A DNA stretch of 64,000 nucleotides from Bubalus kerabau. Lineage: Eukaryota > Chordata > Mammalia > Artiodactyla > Bovidae. This document shows positions 11,524 through 23,600 of the stretch, one piece after another. Location of the stretch: positions 47,493,501 through 47,557,500 of the forward strand of contig NC_073645.1 of NCBI RefSeq assembly GCF_029407905.1, written 5' to 3'. Every line of letters starts with the position of its first letter. The first letter of the stretch is position 1. A model generated the notes under the pieces. It did no database searches. It was not told the DNA's origin and saw only the letters and a program-made list of their open reading frames with translations. The translations under genes and the position numbers were made by a program.

Positions 11524-11631
11524 ATGGCGGACTCTAAGGAGGCCGGGGCCGAGGCTCCGCCGGCCGGGGCCGCTGCTCGGGGAGGGCTCAGCCTCCTGTC
11601 GCAAGGGGAGTCTGAGGAACCTTCTGCACAG
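11524..11631 (+). CDS. EDRF1: EDRF1 coding exon 1
   Basis: Residues 1-36, starting MADSKEAGAEAPP and ending at PSAQ, followed by donor GTGAGT. Phase 0 at the junction. The 5' UTR lies upstream in the CpG island. Confidence 0.95.
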
Positions 11632-14600
11632 GTGAGTCCTCCGTGGGGGCGGGACCTGCAGGGCTCCCGCGGGTGGCTGTGGGTCGGCTCGGCCCGGGAG
11701 GGATGTCATGGTGCCCGGCGGCTGGTGGAGCCTTCTCCACGCCTCCCCGACGGGCCCCCTGAGGAAAGAAAGTCCGTGTGCCTGTGGACAGGTACTCAGG
11801 TATTCACCATGCAAGTCATTCCGACGAGCCCCTTGAGGAAGCAAAGTCCGTGTGCCTCTGGACAGGTACTCAGGTATTTACCATGTAAGTCTTCCCTACG
11901 GGCCTCCTGAGGAAACAAAGTCCGTGTGCCTGTCGACTCATATATTTACCATGCAAGTCATGCGTGTCAAAAGCGACCCTGGCTTCCCAGTCCATGCCAG
12001 CCCACAGGTGAGTTTGACACGATCCCTTCTCTCGAGGAGCGCAGGTAGGAATCAGTTCAGTTCAGCCGCTCAGTCGTGTCCGACTCTTTGCGACCCCATG
12101 GACTGCAGCACGCCAGGCCTTCCTGTCCATCACCACCTCCCGGAGTTTGCTCAGACTCACGTCCATGGAGTTGGTGATGTCATCCAACCACCTCATCCTC
12201 AGTCGTCCCCTTCTCCTCCCACCTTCAGTCTTTCCCAGCATCAGGGTCTTTTCTAGTGAGTCAGTTCTTCTCATCAGATGGCCAGAGTATTGGAGTTTCA
12301 GCTTCAGCATCAGTCCTTCCAATGAATATTCAGAACTGATTTCCTTTGGGATGGACTGGTTGGATCTCCTTGCAGTCCCAAGGGACTCTTGAGAGTCTTC
12401 TTCAACACCACGAGTGGCTCCAAAACTGACCCAGCCTTGCAGAGCTGGAGGAGGACAGAGAGTGTGCTCACTGAGATGGGACTGAGCTAGTATTTGAAGG
12501 GCGCAAACTGTTTGCCTGGCTGAAAAGGGACTGTGTGAGAGAAGGTTGGAAGAGTTAACTCAGACCCTGAGCCTTCTTGGAGGTATGCAGGTGAAATCTG
12601 CAGATCCCCCAGTGACTTGCCTTGATGTGAAGTTAGACATTCAGAGTATTTGTGTAGTAGACTGACCAATGAATTACTAAACACTTATAAACGAAGAAGG
12701 CCCAGGTATTACCACAAACCACTTCCTAAATGATGCATGCTATTGAAATTAAAATACATGTTTAATATTGAACAGAGGTTTTATTACACTTTGCGTTTAG
12801 TTACTGTGGTACTGTTTACTCCCTGGTTTCTGCTTCTGCCCTTATGAATGTTTTAAAAGACAGTTTGAATGGCCTGTTTCCTAGCTAATAACCATAACCA
12901 TAATACTCCTTGACTCATCTTTTCTCTTTGAATTTATGTGAAAAAGAGCTAAGTAAATTGTACAAATTTATGCTCCCATTTATCAACTGCTGCTAGTAAC
13001 ATGTAGCATATTCTTGTAGGCCTGATGTGGTAGGGTTTTTCAATTATTATTATTAAGATGGGATTTTTTTTTTTTAATTCCTAGTAATGTACATTAAAGT
13101 TTCATTTAACATGTTAATCAGGGATCAGCTTTATTTCTCGGAGGCAATGAAGTGAAGAGCCGAGCTGTGGTGAAATACTCTTCTGCCCCTCCTCGGACGG
13201 CATTTGCACGCCTCGAAGAGAAAACAGACTTAAAACTCCCACCTGCCAACTGGTTACGAGAGAGTGCCAAGCTAGGACCGGCAGGAACTACCATTCTTGG
13301 CAATAGTAGGAAAAGCAAGCCATTTTCCAGGTAGATATTAATTAATAACATTTTTACCTGTTCCTCAACCCTCCACCTTAAAACTCTTAAGACTTGCTTT
13401 TCAGCGTAATTTATAATGCTCATCAACATGCCAAGACTTCGCTTTAGAAAAAGATTATATTTGACTTTCATTGTGCTTTTTCACAATGATAGGATTCTGT
13501 TAAAATATGAAGATATCAATTGCATATGCTTCCTTCAAGTCTGCATCGTTATTAACAAAGATGAATTTTGACCACTAAAATTCAATTAACTAGTTTCATT
13601 TTAGCCAGTTTTCATACCTTTTGATTATGTGAATATTGAGTCTCAGGGGGAAAACCCTTAAAACTGCCTAACCTGTTCTGTGGAATTTTTCATTAAATGG
13701 TGGTCGATTGTCTGGTCTGAAACAACAGTGATGTAAAAACACAGCATGTTTAGATATATACCCTTGACTTTGACAGTTGCTGGAAATTCTGCTGGTGGTA
13801 TTTAAGGTTGAGAAAGAGGCCTGGGTCTTACAGAGAAGAATGTACTGATGTCCATATTCTTGTTGACCTTTTAATGTGGGGGCTTCCCTTTCTCCCTCTC
13901 GGTGATTGAACCTAAAGTACTTCCACATAACATACAGCAGGAGCCATAAATATAGTAATACCTTACGTGCCAGGGATTTGGAAATTATCCTGATGCCTCA
14001 GGAGGTAAAAGTTAATGTTTGCAAAATGTTGCTTGTATGTAGCATTATTTATACTAGCAAAAAAATTGCAAATAGTTCGCTGTCTTCTTTTAGAAAAATG
14101 GCTTAATAAAGCAGAATTAAATGTTATAAAGTGATTTGGCTGATAATTATATTGACAGTGTACAGACACTGCTGAGTACTTTATGTGCTTATCTTGTTTC
14201 ATTCTGTCAACAACCTTTTGAATTTGGTGCTGTTAACTTTCCTTCAGAAAAGTGAGGCTTGGAAAGGTTAAGAACTTGCCTAGCCCATGTGGTAAATCAT
14301 CAGCATACTTTGAAGTGAGGCAGTCCTAAATGAGTGTTCTGACTCTGCCACCTCCTCACTGAAAAACGGTGACGGCAGCTGCTTTTCACACTTGCAGATT
14401 ATAGATGTGCCTCACGTGGTACCTGGCACACGTTTGGTGCTCAGTGAGCTATTTTTTCTCCTTCTGGTTGAATTGGTGTTGTGTGCATTTTTTTCTCATA
14501 CATTTTTTAAAAACGGTACTAGTGTATATCACTGGGAACATGATCCCAGAGACAAAAATCCTTATAAATGTTTCTGCTGTTGTTTTTCTTGTCTCCCCAT

Positions 14601-17600
14601 CTAAAAAGAATAACTCAAACTGACTGTTTTCCATTGCATATTTTTTTAGATTTCATGACTACAAAAATAAAAATGATTGTAATTGTTTTTATTCTAAATA
14701 TTTTCTATTATTGCTTCTATTACTGTTGTATTTCTGTCTTGTATCAAATTTAAGGTGCCATTGATTTTAAGTTGTCCCATTATTTTTATTTGTTTTAACA
14801 AAATTTTAAAAAATACGGTTGGCTTATAATGTGTTGGTTTCTGGTGTACAGTAGTGATTCAGTTATATGTAGATATACATATATGTATATTCTTTTTCAT
14901 ATTCTTTTCCATTCTGGTTTATCATAGAGTATTGAATATAGTCCCTTGTGCTATACAGTAGGACCTTGTTGTTTATCCATCCTGTATATAATAGTTTGTA
15001 TCTGTTAATCCTAAACTTCAGTCTGTCCCTCCCCAACTGCACTCCTTCATGGCAACCACAAGTCTTGTTTTCTATATCTGTTAAGTGACCCCATTATTTT
15101 ATGTACCACTAAGAAGGAAAAACTAGCCAACTGTAATGGTGATAGGCATACTGTTTTCAGAGATGTCAAAGTGTGGAAAATGTGTATCCAAGAAGTGCTG
15201 AAATATAATATTCTGTTACAACACCACCTGCCCCACCATGAACGTGATTTTTGTGGCCTTTGTTTTCTCCATTAGTTTTGGGATGGCATACGACTTTATT
15301 GATTCAGTGGGAAATGATGTGGATGTTGTCTCTGACTCTGAAGTAAGTATCCTCTTTGTGACTATAATTGGGATGTTTGTGCTGGGGATTTATAGCCTGC
15401 TCTTTTCTGCAGCCTGGAAAAATTATTGATGAAATAAGCTACAACTGTCTGATTATTGAACACCTTTTTTATTAAAGTAACATTGCATCACTCCTCAAAG
15501 AGGAGGAACAACTCGCAAAATACTGGCAGTGGTATTGATGGCTGTATTTTAATGATAGCAGTTACAGTGTTGGGTTATGTAATGTTGCTGGTTGAAAATT
15601 AGATACGATACTTGTAGTAAAATCTGTTGATGCTTAGTTGGCCAGTTTTTTCTGAGATGCTAAAAGCTTGGGTCACTGCAACAGTGTGACCTGTATATAC
15701 TTTATGAAATTCCATCATGTAAAAGTAAATCTTTGTCATTGACATTAACACACGGAGACTGGTTAAGTGTGGGTGATTCTGGTTTTAAGCTCTGTCTTCC
15801 ATGGGTTTGTAGGTAGTTCCTTAAGGTACAGTTTGTATGAACTTAAGGAAATAAGGTTTATTATGCTTTAAAACTGAGTGAAGTTAAATTTGAAAGATTC
15901 CAGATCATACCGCAAACGTGTTTCTAAACTGTTTTTCCTTTTGTATTTTTTAAGAACATAAAAAAGCTTCTGAAGATTCCCTACAGCAAATCACACGTGA
16001 GCATGGCTGTGCACCGCATAGGAAGGACTCTCTTGTTAGACGAGTTAGATATCCAGGAACTCTTTATGAGATCATCTCAGGTAATTCTTGAGAAATAACA
16101 AGAAAAGCACTGTTTTAACAACTTATGGGCACTAGAAATGTGATTTTGTTTCAAAGAAAGGAGAAAGTGAAAACGTGGTTGAGTGCTTCAACCAAGAAAT
16201 GAAAAGTTTAACTGAAGATTAAAAAGCTTTAATAAAGAAAAAGGTAGAAAAGAGAACAGTAGAGAAACTTATTTTATTGATACCAGTAGCCAGAATTCTT
16301 ATAAGTAAAAGGGTGAAGTGAAGAAAGTTATGAAAAATACGAAGTTTAAGGGACTGGTTAAATTTTTGAAAAATCCTTTCATGTCTGTATTAAAGAGATT
16401 GTCATGAAACATGGCTGCTAGGAAATGTGAAAAATGTTTAGCGAATTATTCCTCTGAATATATAGTTACGTCAGAATTAACTGGTTCTCTTTAAGCAGAG
16501 CTTCTCAAATTGTGTGTGGTAAATGACTGTTGTCTTGCACCATTTTTTGGTGGTGGTGGTTTAGTTGCTCAGTCGTGTCTGACTCTTGGACCCCATGGAC
16601 TGTAGCCCACCAGGCTCCTCTGTCCATTTGGATTCTCCAGGCAAGAATACTGGAGTGGGTTGCCATTTCCTTCTCCAGGGGATCTTCCCCACCCAGGAAT
16701 TGAACCCAGGTCTCCTGCATCGCAGGTGGATTCTTTACTAACTGAACTACGAGGGGAGTCACCATTATTTTGTAAAATGTAATAATGCTGCAGCTTCTGA
16801 AAGCTGACTCTACATTTCTGTATTTACCTTGTTGTTACAAATAGTTCTTGATTGCAAATAGTTCATGGTCTTGCCACTCACTCCCATAGGCGACTCTTAA
16901 AGAATATTCTTGCAATGCTTTGATAAAGGAAAAGAAGTTACAGTGATTTAAACTGACATTTATAGTAAATGTTTTTCTATTTGTAAAGATCACAGTTCAG
17001 TTCAGTCTGTATGTGTTAGCCACTGGGCAAGGTCTTAAGAATCACAGCCCTGCTTCCTTGCAGCTTATAAACACACAGATAATTTTAATGCTTTGTGCAT
17101 AGTGGGACTTATCCCAGGCACTAATTATCAATTTCTTATGTTACCAGACTGGTGATTGGACATGGTTAAAAGAGTTCTATCAAAGACTTATTGATCAGAA
17201 ATGGCAGAGGAAGAAAAAAAGCAAAGAACACTGGTATCAGAAGGCTATTCTTTCGAAGTTTTTGTATTACAGGTACTTAGCTATTTGTTTATTTTCATTT
17301 GAAGAGAAAAAATGAGATTATGATATAAAACTTAATTTGAAGCCAGTAAAGGTAATTTTTTGGCTACTGTTATTGTGACATTTGCCTGTATTCCTTTTTT
17401 TAATGAGATTTATGCTTGGTTATAGAATCTAGTTTTTTAAAACTGGTGGGCTGTTACATAAAGGTAGCTTAAGTAACAATGTGGGTTTTTTTTGCTTCTG
17501 ATTTGGCCAGTATCAATGGCGATGGAGCTGCTCAGCCTGTCCCGTCTGCCACAGAACAGCAGGAGTCGTCCAGCTCTGATCAGACCAATGATTCAGATGG

Positions 17601-20600
17601 GGCTTCATGGCCTGCCCCCTTTGAAATGCCTTCTTCAGTCTCTGAAGATCCCAGTGCTTCCAGTCAGGTTAGACATTGCTTAGATGCTAATTCAGCAAAA
17701 TCATTTAAGGAGACAAAGCCAATTATCCTATCAATAAAAAATAGAGAAATAGTAGTAAAAAATATTCTATCAATTTATGTCTTCACAGGTACAAAAAGTC
17801 CTTTTTTTAGTTTTTCAGTATGGAATTTACAAGGGTTATTATGGATGGATAGATCAGATTTTTTTCAAGAAATAATTCAAAGATATTTTTTAAAGTTTTA
17901 CCACATTTAAAATAGCTTATTAATATGTTTATCAATACTGATTTATCTCCTCATAGTCATAAGGAGATATAGTGTATTTAAACTGTGGAAATATTAAGTG
18001 CCTTTCAGATATTGAGACTCACAGGCCTGTTTGTAATTTAAATACTAGCCTTCTACCTTAACTTTCAGTTGGATTTGTTAGTTCTGAAATAGCTCTGCAC
18101 ATTTTCTCAGTGGAGTTGCTAAGACTTAACCTACATTAACGTTATAAAGCTTTTAGAAAGAAGAGAGAATGGACTGTGACCTCTTTTATCTCTTATATTT
18201 TTGGTTTCTTCTTACTATTCATTTGTTTTTGTCCTTATTGTGTCTGTCAAGTAACTCCATAGATGTAAATGGTGCATGTTTATTTTTAGGAAAATTGACA
18301 AGCTTGAGGTAACTTGGTAAATTGCATTTCTCCTCTGACTGTGTGCTCTCACACACTGAAAGTTCATTATTAGATTGTTTCTGTCCTCGCAAATTATAAG
18401 GTCATAGGAGACAAAATACCTTTAACCTGATTTTGGTTTAGTAGGTTTTCAGATAGAGATGCCTCACTGAACTGTGTAGTGAACTTAATTTTTTTCCAGA
18501 GTTGGGAACACTGTAAGGAAGCGTAAGGGAGTAATTAGCATCCAAGTCCACATAGTGATAACCCAGGAGGTAGGGAAGTTATTAACATAGAAATTGGAAG
18601 GGACATGTGTGCTGGGTGCTGGCAGGGTTCTATGTCATGACTTGGGTGGTGGTTACATGGATAATTTGTTTTCTAATTAGTCATTATACTGTATTCTGTA
18701 TAATTTATGTACTTTTCTGTATTTGATTATATGGTTAGACAGCATCACCGACTCAATGGACATGAATTTAAGCAAACTCTGGGAGATAGTGGAGGACTGA
18801 GGAGTCTGGTGAGCTATAGTCCATGGGCTCACAAAGAGTTAGACATGACTTAGCGACTGGCCAACAGCAAAATATGTGATTATACTTTACTTAAGGAGTT
18901 TTTAAAAAATTATTTAGTATTCCTTAACTTCAAAACACACACATTATAAAAAGACCACATAATGAAAATTCTAGTCCTGCTGCCCATCTCCCCTGTATCA
19001 GCCTTATCATTCTGTCCTTTAAAGGTTACTTTGAAAAACTTTGGAGGCTTTTGAGAATCTATAGATTTGCCTGTGGAAGAAGTGACCTGGAATCTATTTA
19101 ATGCTTCTTATGCCACATACTTTATGCCATGTATGGGGTGTGTATTTTTCATCCTTTTAGCTGCATATGTATTATGTTGATGGTATCGTTTTACAAATAA
19201 GTAAATAAAGCTCATAAAAAGTAGATGTTTGTCTGTGGTCACACAGCTGGTGAAGTTCAAGCTAGGGTTTAAACCGTGGTCTTTCTGATCAGAGGCCTGT
19301 TCTCACAGCAGTACTCCACTGTGTCTGTATATTCCACACGTTTAGACTGCCCTATGAGAAGTCAGGTTGTCTGGGCAATGGCATATCCCTAAGCAGAGCT
19401 ACCCTGCCTACAAATACTCTTTTACAGAATGGTTTCTGTGACATATATAAATCTCTAAACTTCAATTCATGAATTCTTGCTCCCAAGACTAAATCGGCAA
19501 GTTTGAGGCCCATGTTAAGCAATAATAGAGTTTAAGTAGTTCTCTGGTCTGGCCTTGGAGCCATACTTTTATTAAGAACACTATAACCTAGAAACCTATA
19601 AATCCTACTAAAGCAATGCGTGGCAAATATAATTTTGGGAATTGATCCACAGGTCGATAACTTGTCTGTATAAATAAATAAAACTGTACATGTTTGAAAT
19701 TCTTTAAGGACCTTTGCAAAGAAGACATGCAAAAGCACTGGGGATCTCCCACTGCTTACCTCATATCTACTTTCTTTGAAAACTGATGCTAAGCTTATTA
19801 GCACACAAATAGGAATAGGCAACACACATATATGCTCACAGGTACACACACATATGCTTGCTCGTCTTGGTTTAGTGTTTCTTAATGGTTTTTAATGGCA
19901 GCTGCCCTAATGGTTGGAAAATCAGTGGACTGCCTTTACTACATCAAAGGTTCCTCTTCCTATGTGTTTTCCAAAATATATTCCACAGATAATTATAAGA
20001 ATAATAAGAATAATCTGTAATAAGAATAAAAAGTGTTACAAGAGCAAATAAATTTGGGACTAATGGATTATATAGAGGTCATGTAGGTTATTCCAGTGCA
20101 GGACCTCTCAGGAGCCTTTTATGGTAATAAGCTTTGTTACTCTCCAAAAGCAAATCCTTGTAAACAGTGTTTTTCAGATCTGACTCTGGGAATTTTCCAC
20201 CAAGTACCCCAGAGACTAGACTTCTGTGAAAAACACATTAGAAACTGAGGACTGTTCTGATGACCAGTGTCACAAAAATATGGCTGAGGTTTCTTAGGAA
20301 ATTTTTAATCCAGTAGCGATGGAATAGGCTTTGAAAGAGCAGTCCTGTTCAGTGCACCCCAAAAAAGAGGAAAAAAAAGCTTGGAAAGCTTAAAATAAAT
20401 CTTTAGTCTTGATTTGAGTAAGATCTGAATGTGTTTAGCTTATTATAGTGACTGACAATTAGGAACTGAGGTATGCACCCCGTGAGGAGAGGTAATGATT
20501 CATATCAGCTGTAATTTACAAGAGCAGGTTTGAGCTGTATGCCTTGATGTGTGGGTGATACTCTTTAACAGTAGGCCATCTGTAAGAAGTTACGACAGCA

Positions 20601-23600
20601 GAATCACTCCTGTCCTTGCACTTTTCACAGGGAAGTGAGCCTCTTGAACCCTCATACATAGTGGGGCATGTGGCCTCAGCGCCTAAAGAACAAAACCTGA
20701 CTCCTTTATTCAATGACGGGGAGAACAGTCAGGTATGCTCTCTGTGGGGTCCAAGTCGAGACACCACATCCCCAGTCTACTTCGTCATCTAAGAGCTAGT
20801 CTTAAATTGGAATTCATAGGGGAAAAAAAATCCACTTGATCCTAAAAATCTCTTCCTAAGCATCTCTGTGATCTTCTAGCTCTGTGGCTTCATTTATCTT
20901 TTCTTTGTCTTTTCCTTCTTCTAGTCTTTTTGTGGCTCATGGGGGGAGATTATAGATCCCCTGTTTATTATATAATCTTTCTATTTTATTTCAAATCAAA
21001 GGGTCTTAAAAATGATTTTGTTCGGAATATTTTATGGACGTTTGAAGACATACACATGTTAGTTGGCTCCAACATGCCTATCTTTGGAGGCGGCCGATAT
21101 CCAGCAGTCAGCTTACGTCTCAGGTAACTAGACTTACGTTCCTTTAGAATCGTGTTCCAATTTGCTTTCACCTGCTTATTTTGGCATCCTTTCCTTTTTC
21201 TAGGTTTTTTTTTTTTTTTTTTTTTCCACTTCCCTCCTTCCTCCACCAGTTGAAATGGCCACAGTACGGAAGGAGTGTTTCAGCAAGTGCTGAAAACCCT
21301 GTGGCTGGCTTTTCACTCTAGTCCTTGGTAGTGGAGTCAGAGACCTGCTGTACTGACTGAGTCTTAGGTCTGAATCTACAACTTGTGAGAATAGAGTACA
21401 GTTTATTTAACCAGTTAAGGTGGTTTACCAGCTTCCTGTTAACTGCTTGTAAGCATTTTTTAATGTTCCAGTTGTACGTGTTCACATCGTCCATCCTGTA
21501 TGAGTTCTGACTTGGGTGGTGTGATGTGTGCTGGTCAGTCTTCACTGCAGGTTGTATGAGGACCGTGCAGTAGGCTCCCAGTCATCTGTGTCGTTATTCC
21601 TCCTTTTGCTCCTGAAAGCTCTTATGGACACCCATTAGGAGTCCAAGCAAAGCTTATGGGAAGATGTGAAGCACAACGTACCCCATGAGCTGCGTATGCA
21701 TGTCTCATCAGAAGAGAAGCATAAATGGCATTCTCCAACTAGGGAGAACAGATTAAAACATTCTAATGAGGGAAGTAAGTCTCAGATGATTTGTAATGGA
21801 ACATTTTCATTAATCAAATAACACCAGAAATGTGTTTTTAGGGATAACAACAAACCAATTAACGTGCTTACTGGAATTGACTATTGGTTGGACAACCTGA
21901 TATGCAACGTGCCAGAGCTTGTCATGTGTTTTCATGTAAATGGAATTGTACAGGTAAGCCTGATACAGTGTGACTTTTGAAATAATCTCTCAACTACAGA
22001 TTGGGGCAGAAAGTACCTCACTAAAGTTTTTAACACTCTTGAGTAAGGTGTATTTTGGCAAGGAAGATAACTACGGCTAAACTGAAATTAGAGTGCTATT
22101 ACATTTGAGTTGGTGCTGTCAGAATTCTAGATGTTACAGGAGTTTAACTTATAGGTAATTTGTGAGCAGGTCATAAATATTCTAAAATCTACATTTTTAG
22201 CCGGAGAACTGTAATTTTAAGGCAAGCACCCATAGTAATTACTTCAAAGTGTCTGAACAGTGAAGGTGTTTGTTCAGTATCGTGTACTGCTATTCGGTGT
22301 ACAGATATGAATACTTGATGCGGAATGTTGAGGGAGGGCCCTGCAGTAATTGCATAAAGTAGACAGCAAGTCTGGATGACCAGAGTTGAGGGTGTGGTCG
22401 CTTCTGTTTTGATCTGGTCTGTTTTCCAATTGAATTGCAGTTTCTAGTCTTATAGAGTATTTATGCTCAGAGGCATTTAGGGAAGTGCGAGCAGGAGACA
22501 AGCTAGAAAAAAAAATGAGGAGGCACTTTAGAGATTGTGATGGTGATAGCCTTACAGCCTTTCCTCCACACACACCCCACCCCTCCCCACCCCTGTGCTC
22601 CATTTCTTTAAAGGAATAGTCCAGGGCTCAAAGGAAAAGCAGTGTGCACTGGAGATCCTGCCCAGGTGACTCTGGTGTCTGGGAAAAGAAAAAGCCAAAA
22701 ATAACGTATTTTGAGAAAGCTTACTGGGTGAAGTCTACCTTGATTTATCACCTTCCCAGCTGAAAACCATGAGGGTAGAATGGAAGAAAGTGTACAGTGC
22801 AACTTATTCTGTGGTTGGGACAGAAACGAGATGTGCCTAAGTCTGTGGTTCTCTCCCTTAAGAGTTATTCCTGTGGTAAACCACCACATTGCTGGCAAGG
22901 ACAGGTCAGATTCCTTCAGAGTATTAGAGCAGAAAAAAGACTGAAAACCAGTGCCTTAAACTCTCATGCTGCGAAGGTCTCTAATTGCAGGATTTATACA
23001 TGTGGTCTCTTTTTAATAAGAGAAGTGTTGCTGTGCAGGTTTTCTCAAACTGTCTTTTCTCTGTTTTATAGAAGTATGAAATGATAAAGACAGAAGAAAT
23101 TCCCAATTTGGAAAACTCTAATTTTTCTACTAAAGTCATAAAAGACATTGCACAAAATATTTTATCATTTTTAAAATCTAATTGTACCAAGGAAGGACAT
23201 ACCTATTGGCTATTTAAAGGTAAGCTAATGTTTCAATGAGTAATCATTGATTTGAGTGGCAACCGTAAAATGAGGATTATTTGGTTTTTTGTTTTGTTTT
23301 CTTCCCAGCAAGTGGCAGTGATATAGTGAAGCTCTACGATCTCACTACTCTTTGTGAAGAAACTGAAGACAAATACCAAAATCCATTCACAATGCCAGTG
23401 GCTATTCTTTTATATAAGTGAGTGCTTTAAGAAGTTAAGATGAAGAAGTAGCCTTATTTAAAAGGTTTAAGTATATGGCCTCACTATCTATGCCAAGGTT
23501 TTAGATTTTCATAGTTTAAAAAATGTGTATGTATATACATTTATATACTGTCGCAAAATAAATAGGGAAAGGGAAAAGAGCAGGGGTGTAAAACGCAATG

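Larger units (their letters stand above)
10850..11700 (+). promoter_or_regulatory. CpG-island promoter of EDRF1
   Basis: GC- and CpG-rich block without a TATA box, enclosing exon 1. It contains a cluster of sites typical of TATA-less housekeeping promoters: an NRF1-like GCGCAGGCGC at 11,267-11,276, a ZNF143/SBS-like ACTACAGTTCCC at 11,277-11,288, a BANP-like CTCGCGAGA at 11,361-11,369, an ETS site CCGGAAGTG at 11,406-11,414, and a YY1-like GATGGCGG that overlaps the start codon. The transcription start is probably between about 11,290 and 11,450. Such islands are often bidirectional; a divergent transcript toward the left is possible but not shown by the sequence. Confidence 0.8.
17668..20630 (+). 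other. EDRF1 intron 6
   Basis: Three kilobases with only a BovB end and one MIR recognised. No alternative exon is evident. Confidence 0.6.

Noticed and set aside
11425..11844. 139-codon - strand frame over the CpG island as a divergent gene
   Set aside because: GC-rich antisense of EDRF1 exon 1; no start or splice support.
17668..17910. Extension of EDRF1 exon 6 through the open frame past the donor
   Set aside because: Homology stops at the donor GTTAGA and the next exon continues the known protein in phase.
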